Shown here one piece after another: positions 8,668 through 15,908 of a stretch of 64,000 nucleotides of DNA. Under the pieces are notes generated by a model, which saw only the letters and a program-made list of their open reading frames with translations, did no database searches and was not told the origin of the DNA. The stretch lies in NCBI GenBank assembly GCA_016932385.1, contig JAFGCY010000084.1:1-64000 (forward strand), in the 5' to 3' direction. The stretch comes from a bacterium. GTDB taxonomy: Bacteria; 4484-113; JAFGCY01. Positions within the stretch are counted from its first letter, which is position 1; every line of letters starts with the position of its first letter. The position numbers were made by a program, and so were the translations under genes.

Positions 8668-10272
8668 ATGGCTACGCATCCCGCAAGTACGTGTTTCCGG
8701 CTGGCGTACGGGTTGATCCTCGCTGCCTGCCTGTTCCTGGCAGCGTGCCCCAGTGGCGGTGCATCACCGGTCGGCGGCACCGATGGGAAAACGACTGGCG
8801 GCCACCCGGCTACCACCATTCAGCGCCCGCAGGTTACGGTCGATCCCGGACCCAAGCCCGCTGCCGCCACGTTGGCTTACATCGGCAACTTCCGCGGCTT
8901 CCAGAAACCCTGTGGTTGCGCGGTGCAGCAGAGCGGCGGCCTGTTCCGGCTGGGCAGCGTCAGCGAGCAGCTCGACGGCTGGTTCGCCGATCCCGAGAAG
9001 ACAATCCCGCTAGATGGGGCGACCCCTCTCTACGAGCCGCCGGAGGATCTGGTCCGGCCCGAGCCGCTGTGGTTCGTGGAATGCGGCAACTTCGCGGATC
9101 CAAACGCGCATTTCCCGGTCGAGCGTGTCAAGACGCACCTGGCGGCGCTTGAGCATCTGATCCCGCGCGGACTGAAAGCCGCCGTACTCGGCAGCAGCGA
9201 ACTGCAGCTGCCGGTCGCCCACGTGCGCGAGGCGTTCGCGGAAACCGCGGTACCGATCGTCAGCTGCAATGTCACGTGCGATCCGGCGCTGCTGACGGTC
9301 AAGCCGTACCAGCAGATGGCCGAGGGTTGGTATCTGACCGGCCTGACCACCTGGAAACCCGCCACCATCGATCCGCCGGAGGAGCCCTGGTGGACGCTGG
9401 CCGATCCGCTGGAATCTGTCGCGGCCGTCGCAGCCGGACTACCCGCCGATGCCAACCTGATCGTTGTGGCGATGTACCAGGACGCCGAAGTAATCCGCCA
9501 GGCCGCCGCCTTGCCGGCCGTCGCGGTGGTGATCGGCCATAGCAGCGAGTTCGACAAACAATGGACGGAAGACCTGGCCCCGGCGATCGGCAACCCACCG
9601 GCCAAGGGCCTGTCGCTGAGACTGCTTTCGCTGACCGCGCGCACTGCCGACGGCCGCGGCACGGTAACCGACTGGGACATCCCGCTGGCCGACGGCTGGG
9701 CCGATGAGCAGTTCATGGTCGAGCTGGTCGATGCGGAACGCGATCTGGTCCGCCAGAAACTCACCGAGTTGATGGCGGCCAAGCAAGATGGCGGCTGGGA
9801 AAACGTTGACTGGGGTAGTGCCGAGAAATACCTGCCGGACAAGGAAGCCAAGTGGGAATTCTGGGCCGAGTCACCGCCGCATTATCTGGGCAGCCGCGCG
9901 TGTGTGGATTGCCACCCGCAAATCTATGCCAGCTGGCTCAAAACCCGCCATGCCGAGGCACTGGTTTCGCTGATGCAAAAGCAGGAGCATGAGACGCTGG
10001 ACTGCCTCAGCTGCCACGTCACGGGTTTACTGGAGCCTTCCGGTTACAATCCCGATGCTCCGGAGAAGGCACTGGGCGCCGTGTCCTGCGAAAGCTGCCA
10101 TGGACCCGGCTCAGTGCATGCCGGTCTGCAAGCCCTGGGGCGCGAAACGGGCGACCAGCACATCATTCGCGGTACTTTGGAGGGTTGCCTGGACTGCCAC
10201 GATGAATACAACAGCCCGGCTTTCGAGGCCACCTCGTATTGGCAGAAAATCAAGCACCAGACTCCGGACTAG
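8668..10272 (+). CDS. tetraheme cytochrome c554-like lipoprotein with metallophosphoesterase-like N-terminal domain
   Basis: Probable envelope electron carrier of 534 aa, lipid-anchored through lipobox L-F-L-A-A-C (Cys27). Residues about 65-395 look like the UshA/calcineurin-like phosphoesterase fold seen fused to cytochromes in other bacteria. At the first motif, where an active enzyme has D-x-H, this protein has Y-I-G-N-F-R-G followed by C-G-C (82-84), so catalysis is doubtful. Four CxxCH heme sites follow at about residues 412, 446, 474 and 507, spaced as in cytochrome c554-type domains. I started at ATG 8668 because the signal peptide and -10 element fit; a frame extension to 8566 is unlikely to be real. 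It probably works with the respiratory genes at 28.6-32.4 kb, although nothing here proves this. Confidence 0.8.
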   Translation: MATHPASTCFRLAYGLILAACLFLAACPSGGASPVGGTDGKTTGGHPATTIQRPQVTVDPGPKPAAATLAYIGNFRGFQKPCGCAVQQSGGLFRLGSVSEQLDGWFADPEKTIPLDGATPLYEPPEDLVRPEPLWFVECGNFADPNAHFPVERVKTHLAALEHLIPRGLKAAVLGSSELQLPVAHVREAFAETAVPIVSCNVTCDPALLTVKPYQQMAEGWYLTGLTTWKPATIDPPEEPWWTLADPLESVAAVAAGLPADANLIVVAMYQDAEVIRQAAALPAVAVVIGHSSEFDKQWTEDLAPAIGNPPAKGLSLRLLSLTARTADGRGTVTDWDIPLADGWADEQFMVELVDAERDLVRQKLTELMAAKQDGGWENVDWGSAEKYLPDKEAKWEFWAESPPHYLGSRACVDCHPQIYASWLKTRHAEALVSLMQKQEHETLDCLSCHVTGLLEPSGYNPDAPEKALGAVSCESCHGPGSVHAGLQALGRETGDQHIIRGTLEGCLDCHDEYNSPAFEATSYWQKIKHQTPD

Positions 10273-10292
10273 CAGCAGCTAAACCGCATAGC

Positions 10293-10769
10293 TTAGAAAC
10301 GGGTTCGATCGTAATAAGGAATATTCGTGCCGACCTCGGATTCGTGCAGCCAGCCTAAAAGGCCGCTCGGCGATTTGACCATCACCCATTCGCCTTCGGT
10401 TCTCTGGGCGTACAGCCGCGTGCCGACGAGGATCGTCAAGGGCGCGCTACTCACCGACGCCGCGCGATAGCTGTTGCCCCCGGGCGTGATGCGCAGGATC
10501 GCTGAATGCTGCGTATAAATCCAGTCGGTCTGAGGTTTTTCCTCTTTGTGCTGCTGCGCGGCATAGGTGACGGGCGGGGCTGGCGCGGAGGTGATCGGGG
10601 CTGTGACCACCGGAGCCGTTGTGGCCGCCGGACTGGCCGGGGTCGGCGTGGCCGGTTGGTTCACGGGTTGAGGTTGCCTTGCCCGATACACCGGCCAAAG
10701 CGAGAAACCGGCGAATAGCAGAGCGATGACAGCGATTAAAACCAAAATAACGCGGAATCCACCTGACAT
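10293..10769 (-). CDS. membrane-anchored SH3-like protein
   Basis: Protein of 158 aa. One N-terminal membrane segment (about residues 5-27) ends in a short basic stretch. A proline/threonine/alanine-rich linker (about 30-75) follows, and then a bacterial SH3-like domain with W-I-Y-T, G-T-R-L-Y-A, G-E-W-V-M-V and G-W-L-H. Such domains commonly bind cell-wall peptides, so a wall- or envelope-associated role is inferred. GGGAG lies 6 bases upstream of ATG 10769. It converges with the cytochrome gene, 20 bp apart. Confidence 0.7.
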   Translation of the reverse strand: MSGGFRVILVLIAVIALLFAGFSLWPVYRARQPQPVNQPATPTPASPAATTAPVVTAPITSAPAPPVTYAAQQHKEEKPQTDWIYTQHSAILRITPGGNSYRAASVSSAPLTILVGTRLYAQRTEGEWVMVKSPSGLLGWLHESEVGTNIPYYDRTRF

Positions 10770-10864
10770 AGCTTGCTCCCAAAAGGCGCCTAACCGCAAT
10801 TACAGCGCCCCTACGTAAACATTATAGACCGGAAACCTTCGGTTTGGTTCCCCGCGCCGTTGCT

Positions 10865-10870
10865 TATAAT
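10865..10870 (+). promoter_or_regulatory. -10 element TATAAT of ruvC
   Basis: Perfect TATAAT. The predicted +1 (7 bases after the hexamer) is the A of the ruvC ATG itself. Confidence 0.6.
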
Positions 10871-10876
10871 CAGGCA

Positions 10877-11365
10877 ATGCGCATCCTGGGCATTGATCCC
10901 GGTTATCACCGATGCGGATTCGCCGTTGTAACCACCGGCGAGCGCCAGCCGGACCTGCTGGGCAGCGGTACGATCACGACCAAACGCGGTGACGCCCTGC
11001 CCGTGCGCCTGCACGCCCTGGCGTTGGAGCTGGACCGGCTGATTCTGGAGTGGCAGCCGGACTGCCTGGCGGTGGAAGAGCTGTATTTTGCCAAGAACGT
11101 CAAGACCGGCATCGGCGTCGCCCAGGCGCGCGGAGTCGTGCTGGAACACAGCGCCGCCGCCGGCCTGCCCGTCGCGGAGTACGCGCCGTCCGTCGTCAAA
11201 AGTCAGCTGACCGGCAACGGCCAGGCGGACAAGCAGCAGATTGCATTCATGGTCGGCCGCTGGTTCAAGCTCGATGACCAGTCGCGCTTGGACGATGAAC
11301 TCGACGCGATCGCCGTTGCGCTCTGCCATGCGATGCGCGCCAGCATTCCCGATCAACTGCGCTAG
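10877..11365 (+). CDS. ruvC: crossover junction endodeoxyribonuclease RuvC
   Basis: Resolves Holliday junctions as a metal-dependent dimer. The length of 162 aa is normal. It begins I-L-G-I-D-P-G with catalytic Asp7. The other acidic residues expected from the E. coli enzyme are present: Glu67 in A-V-E-E-L-Y, and Asp140 and Asp143 near D-D-E-L-D-A-I-A. The start ATG 10877 coincides with the predicted transcription start. ruvA follows 2 kb downstream on the same strand, but two secreted-protein genes lie between them. ruvB is not in the window. Confidence 0.96.
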   Translation: MRILGIDPGYHRCGFAVVTTGERQPDLLGSGTITTKRGDALPVRLHALALELDRLILEWQPDCLAVEELYFAKNVKTGIGVAQARGVVLEHSAAAGLPVAEYAPSVVKSQLTGNGQADKQQIAFMVGRWFKLDDQSRLDDELDAIAVALCHAMRASIPDQLR

Positions 11366-11410
11366 ATAAAAAAGCCAAACTGAACCAACGCTGTTCTTGG
11401 GAGGGATAAC

Positions 11411-12643
11411 ATGTTCAAGCTTCATGCGCGTTCGCCGCTGGTGCATGGTGGCAGCTATCTGCCTTTCCTGCTTGTCTTCCTGGTAGCCACCGGGCTAGCT
11501 TGGCCGTCGGCGGCACGAGCGCAAGACGATGATAGCGCCGAGCCGGGCGACATCACTCCGGCGGCGGACCCGGCCGATGACGAGCTCGACGAGATCTGGG
11601 AAAGCTACCTACCGCCGATGCCGCTGATCACCACCAATGAGTTGACCAAGACCGAGCTCTACCGCGAAAGGGACGGCGAGCTGGCGGCAACCATCTTCAC
11701 CCCCCGCCTGGAAGACCTCAACACGATGGAGGGCTTTCCGGCCATGGATCTCCACGGGTTTATCGGCTATACCAGCGGGCTCGACCCGGCGTTTGAGAAT
11801 CTGGCGCTGGAATTGGCGCGCTGGCAGCACCCGGAAGACGCGACGGATGTCGCCAGCATCCAATTGCTGCAGATCCACACGTACTGCAACGACCCGGAAA
11901 TGAAAGGCATGCCCGAGATCACGGTGCTTGGCGATGCCACCAGCCTCTACGGCGACGTCTATGAGGTGATCATCCTGCATCCGCTGAACGTGCCCCTGGC
12001 CGGAGCCCATGTAATTCCAGTCGACCCCTGCGACAGCTTCGGTGTCACGATGCTGATGCTGGGAAGCCTAGCCTCCGACAGGTGGGTGATGCCCGAGCCT
12101 GTCGAGATCGACTACGATGCGCTGTCCGAGGAGGAGCAGTACTTCACCATTCTGCCTGAGTATTTGCCGCCGGTTGACCTGCAGTCGGTCAGCCTGCTGG
12201 AAACCTACAAGATCGTCGGCGGCGAAGGCGGGACGATCGGGCGGCTGGCTGTTCCGGCCTGGGCCTATGCCGACAGCGAAGCCGGTTTTCCGGCGCTGGA
12301 CCTGTACGAGTTCATGCACGAGGCGGTTCGGGAGGATATGTCCTTCGCCAATCTCGGCGTCAAGCTGGCCTGGGAGGATGTCCCCGCGGACATGGTCAGC
12401 CTGCCCAGTTGGCAGCTGATGATCACACACCTGTTCTGCGGCTATCCCGATAACGAGGAGTTTACGCCGGAACTGGAGCATTATGGATACAGCACGTTCC
12501 TGTTCGGTGACGAAAGAGATTGCGTATTGGTGCATCCACGCAACATTCCGATCGCGGGGGCCATCATCACCCCCGAAAACAACGATCGCGATTTCATCAA
12601 CCTGCTGACCGCGGTGGGCGAGTTGATTTATTACTTCCGCTAG
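11411..12643 (+). CDS. secreted protein with two copies of an unknown domain
   Basis: Protein of 410 aa with a signal peptide (about residues 1-37, ending A-R-A-Q-D). An acidic linker is followed by two diverged repeats of about 150-180 residues (about 62-220 and 250-410). Shared landmarks are P-P-x-x-L/D near the start, F-P-A-M/L-D-L, a Q-L-x-x-x-H-x-x-C segment, a G-D-x-x-x-x-x-x-x-x-V-I/L-x-H-P turn, and N-I/V-P-L/I-A-G-A. The next gene encodes a single copy. I know no family with these features. GGGAGG lies upstream of ATG 11411. It sits between ruvC and ruvA and may be co-transcribed with them, although a role in recombination is unlikely for a secreted protein. Confidence 0.75.
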   Translation: MFKLHARSPLVHGGSYLPFLLVFLVATGLAWPSAARAQDDDSAEPGDITPAADPADDELDEIWESYLPPMPLITTNELTKTELYRERDGELAATIFTPRLEDLNTMEGFPAMDLHGFIGYTSGLDPAFENLALELARWQHPEDATDVASIQLLQIHTYCNDPEMKGMPEITVLGDATSLYGDVYEVIILHPLNVPLAGAHVIPVDPCDSFGVTMLMLGSLASDRWVMPEPVEIDYDALSEEEQYFTILPEYLPPVDLQSVSLLETYKIVGGEGGTIGRLAVPAWAYADSEAGFPALDLYEFMHEAVREDMSFANLGVKLAWEDVPADMVSLPSWQLMITHLFCGYPDNEEFTPELEHYGYSTFLFGDERDCVLVHPRNIPIAGAIITPENNDRDFINLLTAVGELIYYFR

Positions 12644-12699
12644 CTACCGTCGGCGGTTACCTCGGCTACACTTAGTACAGCAAACATGAGAGGTGCTAT

Positions 12700-13323
12700 A
12701 TGTTGACCTTTGCATCCCCGCTGTGGCGTACGCCGGCCGCCCGGATCGCCCTGTTGGTCCTGTTGGTTTTCGCCTGCCTGCTATGCGGCGCTGGCGCGGC
12801 ACAGGCTCAGGAAAGCGATCTCACCGCCGAGGAGTATCTCGGCCTGTATGCGCCGCCCGTCGATATTTACACGACGGACTGGGTGGAGTCCTATGAGTGC
12901 TATCGCTACTCCGACGACGCGCTGGCGGTCGAGATCTTCGTGCCCGATTCCTCGCAGCTAGATGATGTCGAAGGCTTCTTCGCGATGGACCTGGCGGCGA
13001 TGATCGGCCACATCAGCGAGATCGATCCGGGCTTCACCGCCCTGGCCGAGGAATTGGCGGGTTGGGAAGCGCCGGCGGACAGCACGGACACGGCCTCGAT
13101 GCAGCTGGCGCTGATTCACGCGATTTGCGACAGCGAGGAATACGAGAACATGCCGGCCGCGACGGTGCTGGGCGACAGCACCAGCCTGCTGGGCTTCGAT
13201 TATGAGTTCGTGATCTACCATCCGTACAACGTTCCGTTGGTCTGCGCGCTGATCTACACCGAGGACGCCGACCCGCTGGGCATCGCCCTGTTGATGGCCG
13301 GCAGCCTGATTCTGACGCAGTAG
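12700..13323 (+). CDS. secreted protein, single-domain paralogue of the upstream gene
   Basis: Protein of 207 aa with a signal peptide (about 1-34, ending A-Q-A-Q). It has one copy of the domain duplicated in the preceding gene: P-P-V-D at the start, F-F-A-M-D-L, a Q-L-A-L-I-H-A-I-C segment, V-L-G-D-S-T-S-L, Y-H-P-Y-N-V-P-L and a hydrophobic end. The family is unknown to me. A Shine-Dalgarno-like AGAGGTG lies 5-6 bases before ATG 12700. A duplication followed by fusion explains the 2+1 arrangement. Confidence 0.75.
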   Translation: MLTFASPLWRTPAARIALLVLLVFACLLCGAGAAQAQESDLTAEEYLGLYAPPVDIYTTDWVESYECYRYSDDALAVEIFVPDSSQLDDVEGFFAMDLAAMIGHISEIDPGFTALAEELAGWEAPADSTDTASMQLALIHAICDSEEYENMPAATVLGDSTSLLGFDYEFVIYHPYNVPLVCALIYTEDADPLGIALLMAGSLILTQ

Positions 13324-13334
13324 CCGCCATCGCG

Positions 13335-13340
13335 TATACT
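13335..13340 (+). promoter_or_regulatory. -10 element TATACT of ruvA
   Basis: TATACT ends 8 bases before the ruvA ATG, predicting a leader of about one base. It gives ruvA its own promoter inside the gene string. Confidence 0.5.
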
Positions 13341-13347
13341 CACGGCG

Positions 13348-13956
13348 ATGATCGCGGCACTCTACGGCACGGTGGAACATCGGCGCGACGACGGGCAGCT
13401 GGAGCTGCGTTGCGGCCCGGTGGTTCTGGAGCTGACGCTGCCGGTCAGCCAGGCGCGCGAGCTGCGGCCGGGCGACGAGGCGGAGTTGTTCACGCACCTG
13501 CAGCTGTCCACGACGGCGGACAGCATCCGGCTCTACGGCTTTACCAGCCGGGTCAGCCGCGAGTTGTTCGCCACGCTGCTGACCGGTCCCGGCGTCGGCC
13601 CGCGGGTGGCGCTGGCGCTGCTGGAGCTGGGCGCCGCCGGCCTGGTGGCGGCGGTCCGCGACGGGGATGAAAAGGCGCTGACCAGCGTCAAGGGCGTCGG
13701 CCCGAAGCTGGCCAAGAAGATCATCCTCGAGCTCTCCGAGAAAGTCGGCCAGGAATTCGCCCAGGTCGCCCGGGCCGAAGCGCGCCGCGTGGCCGAACAG
13801 CCGACGGAGGTCGGCGACGCGTTGGACGCCGTGGTCGCGCTGGGCTATCCGCGCCCGCAGGCCGAGCAGGCGCTGGCCAAGGTGCGCGAAAGTTATGACG
13901 GGACGGAAACCACTGCGTTGATCCGCCGGATGCTGTCCGTGCTGTCAGGCATGTAA
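13348..13956 (+). CDS. ruvA: Holliday junction branch-migration protein RuvA
   Basis: DNA-binding subunit of the RuvAB branch-migration motor, 202 aa as expected. It starts M-I-A-A-L-Y-G-T-V as in the OB-fold domain of the family. Two helix-hairpin-helix motifs follow (L-T-G-P-G-V-G-P-R and V-K-G-V-G-P-K-L-A-K-K), and a C-terminal three-helix RuvB-binding domain with A-L-G-Y-P-R-P-Q-A-E. The gene ends four bases before the convergent lipoprotein gene. RuvB must be encoded elsewhere. Confidence 0.96.
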   Translation: MIAALYGTVEHRRDDGQLELRCGPVVLELTLPVSQARELRPGDEAELFTHLQLSTTADSIRLYGFTSRVSRELFATLLTGPGVGPRVALALLELGAAGLVAAVRDGDEKALTSVKGVGPKLAKKIILELSEKVGQEFAQVARAEARRVAEQPTEVGDALDAVVALGYPRPQAEQALAKVRESYDGTETTALIRRMLSVLSGM

Positions 13957-13960
13957 CGGG

Positions 13961-15049
13961 CTATTGCCGGAAGGTGAACTCGGCGATCGGGTCCCGCGGC
14001 AGCTCGACCACCGGCGCGCTGTTCTGCTCCTGAACGCGCGCCAAGCCGGCGAAAGCGAAGATATTGGTTTCCAGTTTGTGCTGCGGCCAAATCTCGCGCC
14101 AGTGCAGGTCCACGTCGCGCAGGATCACGTCCAGGCCGTCGACGACGAGTGCGTCCAGATACTTCAGCAGCTTGAGCCGCGCGATACTGGCCGAAACCCG
14201 CGGCTTGGCATAGCGCCCCTGGGGAAGCTGGATTTCGTCCCACGGCGTTTCCGTCAAGTCGACCCGGGCCAGTTCCTGAATCCGCAGCACATCCTGCTCG
14301 ATCGCCTGGTCCATGCTGTAGCGCACTAAAAGCGCCGCTTCCAGGCGCTTGAGGGCCAGCGATAACTCGTCGCAACCGGTGGGTACATGGCTTTCGGGAT
14401 TGGGTAGCGTCTCCGGCTCGAAGCCCAGATAGATCATCGCCAGCCGGTTGTATTCGTTGTCGTAATAATGTTGCAGCGCGGCGGTCCGTTCGGCGTCCGG
14501 CGCGGGAGTGAGTTCCTCGCGCAGCGCCGCCGCCGTACCGGCCAAATCGAACTCCAGGTCCTGCTCCGGCCAGACCTCGGTCCAGGCGGATTCCAGCTCC
14601 GCCACCGCCCGGGCGATACCGGCATAGGCTTCGCGCCACCGCTGGCGTTCGGCCTGATGCGCCGTGTGAAAACCCTCGATCTGCGGCGCCAACAGCTCGA
14701 TGTTGGCGGTATCCCGGCGCGTCAGCACCTCCAGCATCTCGGCGGCGAACTCCAGGGAGGTCTGGCTCTGGCAGCGCAGGCTGTACCAGGCCGCGCGCTC
14801 CTCTTGCGCGGCGGCGATGATACCATGGTATGCCGGTATCACGGTATCTTCGCAGACCCGCGGCGCGGGCGGTTCGGCGGGCAGTTCCACCTCGTCCTGT
14901 TCCGCCACATAGGCCTGGACCGTAGCCTGCCAGCAGGCGGCATGAAACTCGCGATAGGCGCGGGCATCGATCTGGGCCACCAGCTCGCAACCGGAACTGA
15001 ATAGGCAGACGCACGCCGCACCGGTCACCAGCAGGCGGGTTAATCCCAT
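13961..15049 (-). CDS. lipoprotein of unknown function
   Basis: Protein of 362 aa with a signal peptide and lipobox F-S-S-G-C (Cys about 21). The rest is predominantly helical, rich in A, E and L, with several cysteines. I recognise no domain. Its start overlaps the end of the upstream D,D-carboxypeptidase gene by 10 bases, so the two are translated from one mRNA. That suggests a periplasmic or outer-membrane role linked to the cell wall, which is only an inference. Confidence 0.65.
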   Translation of the reverse strand: MGLTRLLVTGAACVCLFSSGCELVAQIDARAYREFHAACWQATVQAYVAEQDEVELPAEPPAPRVCEDTVIPAYHGIIAAAQEERAAWYSLRCQSQTSLEFAAEMLEVLTRRDTANIELLAPQIEGFHTAHQAERQRWREAYAGIARAVAELESAWTEVWPEQDLEFDLAGTAAALREELTPAPDAERTAALQHYYDNEYNRLAMIYLGFEPETLPNPESHVPTGCDELSLALKRLEAALLVRYSMDQAIEQDVLRIQELARVDLTETPWDEIQLPQGRYAKPRVSASIARLKLLKYLDALVVDGLDVILRDVDLHWREIWPQHKLETNIFAFAGLARVQEQNSAPVVELPRDPIAEFTFRQ

Positions 15050-15834
15050 GTACCCACCTCGCCGGCATAGAGGCCGTTCTGCTTCAATACCAATTCCGCG
15101 TCCCGAAAACCGTCCTGGACGCCGTCACTGCCCAGCGTGATCACGATGTAATTGCGGCCGTTGGTGTTGTAGTACAGGATCAGGCAGCGACCGGCGGCGC
15201 GCGTATAGCCCGTCTTGCCGCCCAGCAGGCCCGTGTGCCGGTCGTAAAGCGGCTTGAGGGTGCCGTCGTAGGTCTTGCCTCCCAGTTCGACCTGCTTCAG
15301 GTGCACCACGCGGCGGATCGAGGGATAGAGCATCGCCACGCGCGCCAGGATCAGCAGGTCGTCCATCGTCGAGTACTGCTCGCCGCCGGGCAGGCCCGAG
15401 GCGTTGGCAAAGTGGGTGTTGACCATGCCCAGCTCCAGCGCTTTAGCGTTCATCGCCTGGGCGAAGCTGGTCTCGTCGCCGGCGGCGTAGCGCGCGATGA
15501 TCTTGCAAACGCGGTTATTGGAGGGCACCAGCGCCATTTCAAGCATCTTGTCGGCGCGCATCGTGTCGACGCCGAAGATCTCGCGCTCCTCGGCGTTGAG
15601 GATATAGCGGCCGTCGAAACGCAGCCGCTCGCAGGCCAACACGGCGGTCATCAGCTTGGTCAGGCTGGCAATCGGCTGCTGCTGCTGGCGATTGTGCACG
15701 ACCACGATCGTTTCGGCGTCGATGTCGTAGATCAGGTAGGCCTTGAGGGTCAGTTCGCTGTCCGCCGTTTCCTGGGCGTGCACCGGCAGGCCCAACAGGA
15801 CCAGCAGCAAGCCCACGCAGGCGATCCGGCGCAT
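15040..15834 (-). CDS. D-alanyl-D-alanine carboxypeptidase (penicillin-binding protein, peptidase S11)
   Basis: Trims the terminal D-Ala from peptidoglycan stem peptides in the periplasm. A signal peptide (about 1-20, V-H-A-Q) precedes the catalytic motifs of the S11 family: S-L-T-K in A-S-L-T-K-L-M-T-A, S-N-N, and K-T-G in G-G-K-T-G-Y-T. The protein has 264 aa and stops soon after the catalytic domain, so it lacks the C-terminal beta domain and amphipathic anchor of DacA. The start ATG 15834 follows a -10 element and gives a good signal peptide; the frame stays open upstream but encodes no plausible sequence. Confidence 0.9.
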   Translation of the reverse strand: MRRIACVGLLLVLLGLPVHAQETADSELTLKAYLIYDIDAETIVVVHNRQQQQPIASLTKLMTAVLACERLRFDGRYILNAEEREIFGVDTMRADKMLEMALVPSNNRVCKIIARYAAGDETSFAQAMNAKALELGMVNTHFANASGLPGGEQYSTMDDLLILARVAMLYPSIRRVVHLKQVELGGKTYDGTLKPLYDRHTGLLGGKTGYTRAAGRCLILYYNTNGRNYIVITLGSDGVQDGFRDAELVLKQNGLYAGEVGTWD

Positions 15835-15842
15835 CGCGCGGT

Positions 15843-15848
15843 ATTCTA
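15843..15848 (-). promoter_or_regulatory. -10 element TAGAAT of the D,D-carboxypeptidase gene
   Basis: On the minus strand TAGAAT ends 8 bases before the ATG at 15834, for a leader of about 2 bases without a Shine-Dalgarno sequence. Confidence 0.5.
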
Positions 15849-15908
15849 GCAGAGCCAGGGCCGGGATTTCATCCATCGCCGTTAAGACACCCCGCGGTCC
15901 CGGCCGGT

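Noticed and set aside
13893-15068. 391-codon leftward frame overlapping ruvA and the lipoprotein
   Set aside because: It extends through the end of ruvA and lacks a signal or known motif, whereas the alternative frame has a lipobox and couples to the carboxypeptidase gene.
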